Assembly: GCA_003171255.1 (NCBI GenBank)
Contig: PMYK01000042.1
Location: forward strand, 51,583-88,008
Direction of reading: 5' to 3'
Length of the DNA: 36,426 bases
From: Chloroflexota bacterium
Lineage (GTDB): Bacteria > Chloroflexota > Limnocylindria > Limnocylindrales > CSP1-4
Shown here: piece after piece, positions 15,877 through 23,509 of the stretch
How the letters are laid out: every line of letters begins with the position of its first letter
How positions within the stretch are numbered: position 1 is the stretch's first letter
The notes under the pieces: generated by a model
What the model was told of the DNA's origin: nothing
Database searches by the model: none
Seen by the model: the letters and a program-made list of their open reading frames with translations, nothing else
Program-made: the position numbers and the translations under genes

Positions 15877-16794
15877 ATGACCGCCGTACCATTGCTCGCC
15901 CCCCCCTGCCGTCCCATCCTCCGACGCATGACGGGCGTTGGCGAAGCGGGTGAGGAGTTGACCGCTGCAGCGGCCGCGAGCGGCTACGAAGCCCAGGCGG
16001 CAGCGGGGCTGGGCGCCGTGGACGAGTCGCTCATTCCGCGCTGGCGACGGCCCTCGTTGCAGCAGGTCCGGCGGACGGATCCGCTGCGAGCCAACGCCGA
16101 AGCCCCGTGCCTCTCCTTCGAGTCGGCGGGCGTTCGACCGCTCGAGAACTTCGAGAGACGTCGCATCGGCTACCGGTTGGTACGCCTCCTCGACTCGCCG
16201 GATGAGCTACGCTCGACCGAGATCGGCTTCCTCGACCAGGGCGATGAGGTCCAGCTGCTGCAGCGCCACGGCGCCTACTGGCTCGTCCTCTGCCCCGACG
16301 GCCGGCAGGGTTGGGTCCACCGTATGACGCTCGCCGTTCCGGCCCAGCCGGCTCTGGTGGAGGACGAGCCAGAGCCCATGCCCCAATACCCAATCGATGA
16401 CGAGACGGCAGAAGCCGTCGAGTACGGGGAAGAGCCGAGCACGGACGGGCTGCTCGAGGCCTACATGAAGGCCCGCAGCGACGTCCTGCGGGACATGGCG
16501 GGCGACGGGAGCGCGTTCGGGGATGCGGGCGCCGCGGCCGCGGTCGACTCGGAGGCGGCTGCCACGCCGGAGCCACCGATCGTGCCGGAGTCTGTGGTGT
16601 CCGGGGCGCCCGAGATAGAAGTCTCGGTCGCTACTTCGCTCGCGACCGAGACGCCGACTTCCGTCGCTCCCGCTGCTCCCGCCGCAGGACAAGCACGTGC
16701 TGATGAGCGATATTCGGGACGAAAGAGCGCGGGTAGCCGTAAGGCCGCAGCCGCGTCCCCGCCTGGTACCAAATCACGTCGCCCTTCGCGGTGA
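15877..16794 (+). CDS. SH3-like domain protein with long low-complexity C-terminus
   Basis: A 305-residue protein from the ATG at 15877 (another in-frame ATG at 15928). The only recognisable part is a bacterial SH3-like domain at about residues 97-152: RLVRLLDSPDEL, then GDEVQLLQRHGAYWLVL and DGRQGWVHRMTL. This resembles the C-terminal domain of the PrsW-type protein at 11055-12590. No signal peptide or membrane segment is seen. The rest is acidic and Ala/Pro/Ser-rich. The last 55 codons (16631-16794) are antisense to the end of the DNA methyltransferase gene and give a basic tail of Arg, Ser and Lys, probably read-through into non-native sequence. A GATCCT hexamer ends 6 nt before the ATG. 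Confidence 0.7.
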   Translation: MTAVPLLAPPCRPILRRMTGVGEAGEELTAAAAASGYEAQAAAGLGAVDESLIPRWRRPSLQQVRRTDPLRANAEAPCLSFESAGVRPLENFERRRIGYRLVRLLDSPDELRSTEIGFLDQGDEVQLLQRHGAYWLVLCPDGRQGWVHRMTLAVPAQPALVEDEPEPMPQYPIDDETAEAVEYGEEPSTDGLLEAYMKARSDVLRDMAGDGSAFGDAGAAAAVDSEAAATPEPPIVPESVVSGAPEIEVSVATSLATETPTSVAPAAPAAGQARADERYSGRKSAGSRKAAAASPPGTKSRRPSR

Positions 16795-17569
16795 ACCCGG
16801 CGCGGGTCGCTCGATCCGCCAGATCCGAACCCGTGAAGATGTAACGCCCGTCCTGGTAGGCATCACGGACGATCACGGCTGCGTATCGGTCGGGGCGCAG
16901 GACTCGCAGCAGTTGCGCGAAGACCGTCTCCATCCGGTCGAGGAAGGTCGCGTAATCCGCGCTGTTGGCCAGGTCGCCCGCGTGCTCGGTGACCATGGCG
17001 TAGTCGGTGCGACGGTTGGCGTGCTCCTCGGCCAGCTTGCCGCCCGACATGGTGATCGGCAGCTGGATGTTGTAGGGCGGGTCGGTGGCCACGAAGTCGA
17101 TGCTGTCGGTCTCGATCTGGGGTAGCAGGTCGAGCGAGTCGCCCAGGCGCATCTCCAGGCCAGTCGGGTCGAAGCCCCTCTCGCCGCCGGGATCCGATGG
17201 ACCCATGTCCGCGAGCGATGGCCCCCGACCTCCGTGTTCAGCGGCCAGCTCGCGGACTAGATCCTCGTACACGTCAACCCAGCGTGGCTCGATCTCCAGG
17301 CCCAAGGCACGTCTCGGGCCACGGGCGATGGCCGCACCCAGCAGCGTTCCACCCACGCCCGCGAAGGGATCTAGCACCAGCTCGCCCGTGGTAGTGAAGA
17401 ACTCGATCAGACGAGCCATCAGCCGGGGCGGCTTGTTGGCTCCGTGCTGCTTCCGCCTCGCGTGGCCGAGCTCTGATGGATAGGCAGTTCCCCAGACGGA
17501 CTTGGTGAAGTAGAGCCACTCCTCGCCCGAGAGCTCGTTGAGGGTGTTGTTGGGGTGTCTTGGACTCAC
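16631..17569 (-). CDS. Orphan DNA methyltransferase (N6-adenine/N4-cytosine type) with motif I before motif IV
   Basis: A 312-residue amino-methyltransferase. Starting from the N-terminus it has NNTLNELSGEEWLYFTKS, a motif X-like NKPPRLMARLIEFF (45-58), motif I LDPFAGVGGT (66-75) that binds S-adenosylmethionine, and then the catalytic motif IV TDPPYNIQ (162-169). The C-terminal part (GDVIWYQAG, PNIAHQHVLVLRR) completes the Rossmann sheet. In the common beta class motif IV precedes motif I, so this order looks circularly permuted. No restriction gene lies nearby, suggesting an epigenetic or regulatory orphan. The GTG at 17569 lies 6 nt after TAAGCT. The last 164 nt overlap the convergent SH3-like gene. 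Confidence 0.88.
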   Translation of the reverse strand: MSPRHPNNTLNELSGEEWLYFTKSVWGTAYPSELGHARRKQHGANKPPRLMARLIEFFTTTGELVLDPFAGVGGTLLGAAIARGPRRALGLEIEPRWVDVYEDLVRELAAEHGGRGPSLADMGPSDPGGERGFDPTGLEMRLGDSLDLLPQIETDSIDFVATDPPYNIQLPITMSGGKLAEEHANRRTDYAMVTEHAGDLANSADYATFLDRMETVFAQLLRVLRPDRYAAVIVRDAYQDGRYIFTGSDLADRATRAGFTAKGDVIWYQAGTRLRPYGYPRSFVPNIAHQHVLVLRREQRERRKSASRSRAK

Positions 17570-17575
17570 CCGTCG

Positions 17576-17581
17576 AGCTTA
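17576..17581 (-). promoter_or_regulatory. -10 element of a putative leaderless promoter (DNA methyltransferase)
   Basis: TAAGCT on the minus strand, six bases (cgacgg), then GTG at 17569. There is no clear -35 and no Shine-Dalgarno sequence. Confidence 0.45.
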
Positions 17582-17841
17582 GCCCGATCCGGGGCACTTG
17601 ACCGGGGATCCGGGCTGCCCCCGAATGGCACGAACCTGCCGGCCCGGAGCGCTCTACTGGGGCCGGAGTATCGTCTGGGACCGCGCGAACTCGGCCCCGA
17701 GCATCCGCGGTACCGCTCGGACGGCGGGCCGGAGTGGTACGAAAGAGCCGCCCGCTGCAGTAGTTCGGCGGGTTACCCTTGTCTAGTCGAGGGGATCAAA
17801 TAGTGCTGCGCTGTGCAGTGCTGGCTCTAGGACCTCGCCTT

Positions 17842-20800
17842 ATGACATTGACAAACCACGATCGAGGCGGCGCCGGCCGCAGCTTCGACGGACGCTCGCC
17901 GCACAGGCGGCTCTGGAGCGACCGGTTCGTGGGTCGCGAGCGCCAGTTGCAGCGCATCGCCGTCGGACTCCAGAGTGCCGCCGACGGCAAGCCAAACACG
18001 CTCGTCCTATCCGCCACTGCCGGCATCGGTATGAGCCGGCTGCTGACTGAGACGCGGCGCCGAATCGGTGCCCTCGCCGAGCCGTTCGCCTCGGTCCATG
18101 GGGTCGCGCTGCCGGCTACGGCCGGTGTCGCCTACGCCCCGGTGACCGCGGCCCTGGAGCATCTGCTCTCGCCGCTCCCCGACGACGTCCTGGCGTCACT
18201 GGTTGGCCCCACCGGCGACGCCATCGCGCGGCTGGTGCCGAGCCTCCACATGCGGCTCCGGAAACTCGAGTTGCTGCCCGACCGGCCGCGGATCGCCGCC
18301 ACCGAATGGCGCGAGGCTCGGATGTTCGAGGCTGTGCTCGGCCTCCTCGAGCGGCTGGGCGAGCGTCAGCCCGTTGCTCTGCTGCTCGAGGACCTGCATC
18401 ACGCCGACGCTGCGACGCGTGGCCTGGTCACCTTCCTGGCCCGCGTGACGCGCGGTCAGCGAGTCATGCTCGTCGTCACTTACCAGCCAGACCAGCTGCT
18501 CCGGTCCGACCCATTGCGGGCGACGGTGTCGACCCTGGCGACGTCGCCGGAGGTCACGAACCTGGAGATCCCGCCGCTGGAGCGAGCCGAGCTCGGCCAG
18601 CTGATCGAGGCGATCGAGGGCTCCAGACCTTCCTCAACGACTCTGCTTCTGGTCGCGGAGCGCTCGCGCGGCAATCCGCTCATCGCCGAGGAGCTGCTGG
18701 CTGCCCGGCGTGAGCTGCTGGGCGTCTCGCTCGCGGGCACGCTCGACCGGCTGGTCACGGCCCGGGCGTCGCTGCGATCGCCGGAGTGCCGGCGCGTGCT
18801 GCGGCTGCTGTCGCTGGCGGGGTCGATGGTCACGCTACCGATGCTTATGTCGATGGCCTCCGAGTTCGAGGCCCGATCTGCAGCCCGGCCGCCTCGCTCC
18901 TCGTCGGGGGGCCGCTACGGCGACACGCTGGAAACGGACATGGAGGCGGGCGTCGCCGAGGCCCTGGAACGTGGCTTTCTGACCGAGGTGGTCGATGGGC
19001 CACAGGTTTCTGCAGAGGGCGGGCCCGGCGGAAGGCGCGGCGAGCGCGCGCGCGGCACCTCGACCGCGGGTCGCGATGGGCGTCCCGGCTCGCGAGGAGA
19101 TGGCGGCCGGGAGCCGGCCGGGCGTCAACGCACTGGCGAAGGCATCGGTCGGGACGGGCGTGAGACCGGCCGAGGGGGACGTGGCGGCCGGCCGTCGCGC
19201 GGCGCACAGGAGACAGGACGAGGCCCCGGTGAGCGTCAAATAGGATTCCGGCACGAGCTCATCGCCGAAGCGATAGCTGCCGACCTGCTGCCGGCGACGC
19301 GCCGCCGCTATCACTCCGCGCTGGCCGCGGCCCACGGCAACGCAGTGGACCCCCAGCCAGCCGCCGCGCTCACACACCACCTGCTCGCGAACGAGTTGGC
19401 CGAGGCGGAGGCCGCGGCATTGGTGGCCGCAGCCGCTGCCGAGGGTCTAGATGCCGGTGCCGACGCATTGGCTCACTACGAACGAGCCCTCGGCCTGTAC
19501 GAGATCGTCCGTCCGGACGAGTCCGGAGCCCGCCTTTCGGACCTCTATACGCGCGCCGCGGAGGCCGCCTTTGCCTCCGGTGACCCCGCAAGGGCTGCGG
19601 CCTATGCGGAGGCGGCCGCGGCGACGCTCGACGATCCCCACGAGCGACCGACTCTCGGCCTCGTTATGGATCAGCTCGGCAAATACCGGCGGGCCTGTGG
19701 GGATCAGGAAGGTTCGCTGGCGGCGCATCGCAGAGCCGTTGAACTCGTGCCGCCTGAGCCAACCCAGGCCCGAGCCCGAGTGCTCGCTTCGCTGGCTCAG
19801 TTCCGGATGCTCGAGGGCGTGTTCTCCGAGGCCAAACGCTATGCCCAGGAAGCGGTCGAGGTCGCCACGGCCGTCGGCGATGGGGCCCGCCAGGAGTTGC
19901 TCCACGCGACCTGCACTCTGGCCGTTGCCGACGCCTGGAGCGAGGACCCCGAGCCTGCAGTCTGGAAGCTGCGCCAGACCCGCGACGAGGCCGCGGAGCT
20001 CGGTTTGCTCGACGACCTGTTCCGGGTTTACGCCAACCTGAGCACCGTCCTCGGTCTCTTGGGCCGCTTCGATGAGGCCATCGCCATATCCTACGAGGGC
20101 ATCGCCGAGGCCGAGCGAGCCGGCCTGGCCACGGTCTACGGCAACTTCCTGCGGGCCAACGCGGCCGACGGTCTCTTCATCACGGGCCGCTGGTCGGAGT
20201 GCCGCACGCTCTGCGTCGACTCTCTGAGCTGGAACCCGGTGGGTATCTGGTTCCTCTCGCCCCTCCAGAGCCTGTCCAGGCTCGAGGTTGCCACGAGCGC
20301 CGGCGAGTCGGCCGGGCGGCTCCTTGGCCAGGAGCTGCTGGCTATCGAAACGGTCCAGGACCCGCAGTACTCGGTGCCTGCTCAAATGACCGCGGCGGCG
20401 TACGCCCTCTGGCAGGAAGACCTCGTCGACGCCCACAAGGCCGCCGACCGGGGCTGGTTGCGCGTCAGCGATACCGAGGACTGGCTGTTGATGGCGCGCA
20501 TGGCATCGACCTACCTGGAGGTCGATGCGGCGATCGCTCAGGATGCCAACCGGCGGCGCGACTTCGCCGCGCTGGCGGCGACGCGGGAACGGACCCTGCC
20601 CGTCGTTCTTCGGGCCGAAGCCGTCGTTCGGGCTTGCGGCGTCTCGCCAAAGACGGGCTCGCGCCGTCAGGCTGATCTCGCTATCCGGACCGCCCGTGCA
20701 TTCCGGGCCCGCGTCGAAGGCCGTGACGATGCCACTACCTGGAATCAGCTGGCCCTCGATTGGGCTGAGCTTGGCGACCCATACGAGGCTGCGCGTGCGC

Positions 20801-21375
20801 AGTGGCGCGAGGCGGAGGCGCTCCTCGATCAGGCCAAGGGCAGGTCGACGCGGACCATAGCCCGCGATCCGCTTGTAGCGGCCGCGGAGGGGGCCTTCAA
20901 GCTCGGCGCATGGCCACTTCTGCGGGCCGTCGCCGAACTATCTCGAAGGGCCATGCTGCCGCTGCCAAAGCTGATCGAGGCGGCGCTCGAAGATCGGTCG
21001 GAGTCCACCGCTTCTGCGGCCCGGGCGGCTGGACGCGGCGGCACTGCTACGAGAACTCCAGGCCGGGCCGCCGCAACGTCGACTCCGTCGGGGCTGGTCG
21101 TCACCGACGCACGGTCGGATCTCGGTCTGGTGGCGGACTTCGTTTCTCCAACCAGTCAGCCGGCGCAGCACGATTTCGGGCTCAGCAAGCGCGAGCTCGA
21201 GGTTCTGGCACTGATCGCCGAGGGTCGAAGCAATCCGGAGATCGGGCGACGTCTCTTCATCACGCGCAAGACCGTCGCGGTCCACGTCAGCAATATCCTG
21301 ACCAAGCTCGGTGTCTCGGGCCGGGTCGAGGCAGCAGCGGCGGCCATCCGGTTGGGCATCACTGACACCGAATAG
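17842..21375 (+). CDS. Large ATPase-type LuxR-family transcriptional regulator
   Basis: A 1177-residue regulator of the large ATP-binding LuxR/MalT-like group. An N-terminal AAA/NTPase module begins at FVGRERQLQRI; its Walker A is degenerate (SATAGIGMSRLL, Lys replaced by Met), while the Walker B region ALLLEDLHHAD is intact. A winged-helix part follows, with a Gly/Arg-rich stretch at about 392-466 that may come from compensating frameshifts. Then come about 550 residues of TPR-like helices, a linker, and a C-terminal LuxR HTH (LSKRELEVLALIAEGRSNPEIGRRLF, then TRKTVAVHVSNILTKLGV). It probably senses a signal through the TPR part and activates transcription; target unknown. ATG at 17842 is chosen; the frame is open to 17779. 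The gene ends 35 nt before a strong terminator. Confidence 0.9.
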   Translation: MTLTNHDRGGAGRSFDGRSPHRRLWSDRFVGRERQLQRIAVGLQSAADGKPNTLVLSATAGIGMSRLLTETRRRIGALAEPFASVHGVALPATAGVAYAPVTAALEHLLSPLPDDVLASLVGPTGDAIARLVPSLHMRLRKLELLPDRPRIAATEWREARMFEAVLGLLERLGERQPVALLLEDLHHADAATRGLVTFLARVTRGQRVMLVVTYQPDQLLRSDPLRATVSTLATSPEVTNLEIPPLERAELGQLIEAIEGSRPSSTTLLLVAERSRGNPLIAEELLAARRELLGVSLAGTLDRLVTARASLRSPECRRVLRLLSLAGSMVTLPMLMSMASEFEARSAARPPRSSSGGRYGDTLETDMEAGVAEALERGFLTEVVDGPQVSAEGGPGGRRGERARGTSTAGRDGRPGSRGDGGREPAGRQRTGEGIGRDGRETGRGGRGGRPSRGAQETGRGPGERQIGFRHELIAEAIAADLLPATRRRYHSALAAAHGNAVDPQPAAALTHHLLANELAEAEAAALVAAAAAEGLDAGADALAHYERALGLYEIVRPDESGARLSDLYTRAAEAAFASGDPARAAAYAEAAAATLDDPHERPTLGLVMDQLGKYRRACGDQEGSLAAHRRAVELVPPEPTQARARVLASLAQFRMLEGVFSEAKRYAQEAVEVATAVGDGARQELLHATCTLAVADAWSEDPEPAVWKLRQTRDEAAELGLLDDLFRVYANLSTVLGLLGRFDEAIAISYEGIAEAERAGLATVYGNFLRANAADGLFITGRWSECRTLCVDSLSWNPVGIWFLSPLQSLSRLEVATSAGESAGRLLGQELLAIETVQDPQYSVPAQMTAAAYALWQEDLVDAHKAADRGWLRVSDTEDWLLMARMASTYLEVDAAIAQDANRRRDFAALAATRERTLPVVLRAEAVVRACGVSPKTGSRRQADLAIRTARAFRARVEGRDDATTWNQLALDWAELGDPYEAARAQWREAEALLDQAKGRSTRTIARDPLVAAAEGAFKLGAWPLLRAVAELSRRAMLPLPKLIEAALEDRSESTASAARAAGRGGTATRTPGRAAATSTPSGLVVTDARSDLGLVADFVSPTSQPAQHDFGLSKRELEVLALIAEGRSNPEIGRRLFITRKTVAVHVSNILTKLGVSGRVEAAAAAIRLGITDTE

Positions 21376-21410
21376 GGCTGGCCCGGGCGATTTGTCGTGG
21401 CCCAGACACC

Positions 21411-21440
21411 AAGAAACCCGGACGTGGGTCCGGGTTTCTT
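21411..21440. terminator. Bidirectional intrinsic terminator
   Basis: Perfect 13-bp stem: AAGAAACCCGGAC (21411-21423), loop GTGG, GTCCGGGTTTCTT (21428-21440). The T-rich end continues as TTT on the plus strand. It serves the LuxR-family gene on the plus strand and the 21-residue peptide gene on the minus strand, whose stop is 16 nt before the stem. Confidence 0.9.
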
Positions 21441-21456
21441 TGAGACTCGCGATCGA

Positions 21457-21522
21457 TTACCAGCGCCGCCAGAGGATGACCACGACAAGCGCCACGATCG
21501 GAGCCAAGGCGAGGACGTCCAC
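21457..21522 (-). CDS. 21-residue single-span membrane peptide
   Basis: A GTG at 21522 opens a 21-codon frame ending at 21457. Residues 1-17 are almost wholly hydrophobic (LALAPIVALVVVIL core) and the end is WRRW, giving one membrane span with a positive C-terminus. AAGGAG (21529-21534) lies exactly 6 nt before the GTG. A consensus-like promoter lies 60-85 nt upstream and a perfect terminator just downstream, so it looks like an independent gene of about 165 nt transcript. I do not recognise a family. By size it could be a regulatory subunit of a membrane complex (KdpF/CydX style) or a type I toxin-like peptide; no sequence evidence decides. It lies 198 nt beyond the pntB stop on the same strand. 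Confidence 0.65.
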   Translation of the reverse strand: MDVLALAPIVALVVVILWRRW

Positions 21523-21528
21523 AGCCGA

Positions 21529-21534
21529 CTCCTT
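21529..21534 (-). promoter_or_regulatory. Shine-Dalgarno site of the 21-residue peptide gene
   Basis: AAGGAG on the minus strand with a 6-nt spacer to GTG at 21522. It is the main reason to call such a short frame. Confidence 0.65.
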
Positions 21535-21580
21535 GATTGAAGGACCGCGGCACCTGAGGGGCAGGTCCGCGTGAGCGCTC

Positions 21581-21609
21581 ACTATATTCGGGTGGGGCGC
21601 ATTTCTCAA
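21581..21609 (-). promoter_or_regulatory. Sigma70-type promoter for the small membrane peptide
   Basis: On the minus strand: TTGAGA (21604-21609), a 17-nt spacer and TATAGT (21581-21586). Transcription should begin near 21574. The leader can fold a hairpin (GCGGACCTG with CAGGTgCCGC) before the Shine-Dalgarno site. This is among the best promoters in the window. Confidence 0.7.
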
Positions 21610-21720
21610 TCGCCAATCCGTAGGGTGTGGTGCCAGTTGGCCCCGGCCATTCTGTACTGCATTTGATCCCCCTGATGGACCAGCCGCCCCCAATTCCGAT
21701 CGATCCAGGAGCGACCCAAT

Positions 21721-23181
21721 CTAGAGGGCTTTGACGGCGGCTATGAGTTCCTGCATGCCGCGCTTCGCATCGGCGAAGAGCATGCCCGTCTTGGGGTTGA
21801 CGTAGAGCGGGTTGTCGACGCCGGCGTAGCCGCGGCCCATCGATCGCTTCACGACGATGACGGAACGCGCTCGGTCAACGTCGAGGATGGGCATGCCGAA
21901 GATCGGGCTGGAGCGGTCCGTCCGGGCGGCCGGGTTCGTGACGTCGTTGGCGCCCACCACAAGGGCGACGTCTGTACGCTCGAACTCTGGATTGATCTCG
22001 TCCATCTCCTTGAGCTGTGGATACGGCACGTTGGCCTCGGCCAGCAGCACGTTCATGTGACCCGGCATTCGGCCGGCCACGGGATGGATCGCGTATGAAA
22101 CCTCCACGCCTCGAGCCTCCAGCAGGTCCGCCAGCTCACGTACCCCATGCTGGGCCTGGGCAACCGCGAGCCCATAGCCCGGGACGATGACCACCTTGCT
22201 GGCGTAGCCGAGCTGGATGGCTGCGTCATCGACCGAAACCTCGCGGACAGAGCCGCCGGCGCCCGTGAGTGCAGACTGCGTGCCTTCCGCGGACCCGAAG
22301 CCCCCCAAGAGGATGTTGAGGATCGAGCGGTTCATCGCATTGGCCATGAGCCTGGTCAGGATCGCGCCAGAGGCGCCGACGAGCGCCCCGGCCACGATCA
22401 GCATCACGTTGCCGACGACGAACCCGGCCATCGAGACGGCCGTGCCGGTGAAGGCATTGAGGAGTGAGATCACCACCGGCATGTCGGCCCCCCCTATGGG
22501 CAGGACCATCAACACGCCGAACACGAGCGCGCACACGAGCGCCACCGTGAACAGCACGTACAGAACGCTCGGTTCGTAGGTGACGATGCCTGTGCCGGCC
22601 AGGATGAGCACGATCGAGACGCTCAGACCGCAGACAATGGCGAACCACGACAGGATCCTTCCACCCGGGAGCAGGATCGGCCGGCCCCTGATCAGACCCA
22701 TGAGCTTCACGGATGCGATCAGCGAGCCGGTAAAGGTCACCGAGCCGATTACGACGTCGGCGAGGATGAACAGGGTCCGCCAGCCATCCAGGCCCGGAGC
22801 GTCCCCGGCCAGGACGCGGTGGCCGTCGAGGGCGATGAAGTCGCTGAGGGCGAGCAGGGCCGCCGCGCCACCACCGACGGCGTTGAACAGCGACACGAGC
22901 TGCGGCATCGAGGTCATCGCGATGGTCCGGGCCATCCGGAGGCCCAGACCGCCGCCGAGGACAAGGCCGCCGATGATGATCAGCCAGTTCCAGATGCCGA
23001 CGTGGCCCTGGAAGACGAAGACCACCTCCGCCGACACGGCGATGATCATGCCCGCCGCGGACAGTCTGTTGCCGGTCCGTGCCGTGGCCGGCGAGTTCAT
23101 CAGGTGCAGGCCCATGACGAAGAAGGCCGCCCCGACGATGAAGGAGAGCTGGACCAGGTAGCCGATGTTGGCGGCGGTCAT
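21721..23181 (-). CDS. pntB: NAD(P) transhydrogenase subunit beta
   Basis: A 486-residue PntB. The N-terminal two thirds hold about nine membrane helices (IGYLVQLSFIVGAAFFVMGLHLM onward). The C-terminal NADP(H)-binding domain III starts near residue 310, with VIVPGYGLAVAQAQH (Rossmann-like GYGxAxAQ), YAIHPVAGRMPGHMNVLLAEA, DEINPEF and GANDVTNPAAR. With PntAA and PntAB it couples hydride transfer from NADH to NADP+ to proton entry, making NADPH. The ATG at 23181 has GAGGGG 6 nt upstream and starts 13 nt after the pntAB stop. Confidence 0.96.
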   Translation of the reverse strand: MTAANIGYLVQLSFIVGAAFFVMGLHLMNSPATARTGNRLSAAGMIIAVSAEVVFVFQGHVGIWNWLIIIGGLVLGGGLGLRMARTIAMTSMPQLVSLFNAVGGGAAALLALSDFIALDGHRVLAGDAPGLDGWRTLFILADVVIGSVTFTGSLIASVKLMGLIRGRPILLPGGRILSWFAIVCGLSVSIVLILAGTGIVTYEPSVLYVLFTVALVCALVFGVLMVLPIGGADMPVVISLLNAFTGTAVSMAGFVVGNVMLIVAGALVGASGAILTRLMANAMNRSILNILLGGFGSAEGTQSALTGAGGSVREVSVDDAAIQLGYASKVVIVPGYGLAVAQAQHGVRELADLLEARGVEVSYAIHPVAGRMPGHMNVLLAEANVPYPQLKEMDEINPEFERTDVALVVGANDVTNPAARTDRSSPIFGMPILDVDRARSVIVVKRSMGRGYAGVDNPLYVNPKTGMLFADAKRGMQELIAAVKAL

Positions 23182-23194
23182 CGCGGTCCCCTCG

Positions 23195-23509
23195 TCATTT
23201 GGCGGCCTTGTCGGTCGTGGGGACCGGGCGTCTCTTGAACATCTGGAGCATTCGGTCGGTGACCCAATAGCCGCCCACGACATTCGCGCCGGCGAAGGCC
23301 ATGGCCACGAAGGCCAGAATGGCGGTGGGAGGAGTGTCGGCCGTGGCGGCCAGGCCGATGGCGCCCACCAGCACGATGCCGTGGATCGAGTTCGTCCCGG
23401 ACATCAGTGGCGTGTGGAGCGTGGCCGGCACTTTGCTGATGACCTCGAAGCCGAGCAGGATCGCGAGGACGAAGACCGTCAGGGAGTCGAGAAGTGTGCT
23501 GACGTTCAT
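23195..23509 (-). CDS. pntAB: NAD(P) transhydrogenase subunit alpha part 2
   Basis: A 104-residue membrane subunit with three predicted helices: STLLDSLTVFVLAILLGFEVI, IHGIVLVGAIGLAA and ILAFVAMAFAGANVVGGY, followed by VTDRML. These match the membrane part of the transhydrogenase alpha chain when it is split into two genes. The conserved TPLMSGTNSIHGI motif is present. Its ATG overlaps the stop of pntAA (ATGA), so translation is coupled. Confidence 0.95.
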   Translation of the reverse strand: MNVSTLLDSLTVFVLAILLGFEVISKVPATLHTPLMSGTNSIHGIVLVGAIGLAATADTPPTAILAFVAMAFAGANVVGGYWVTDRMLQMFKRRPVPTTDKAAK

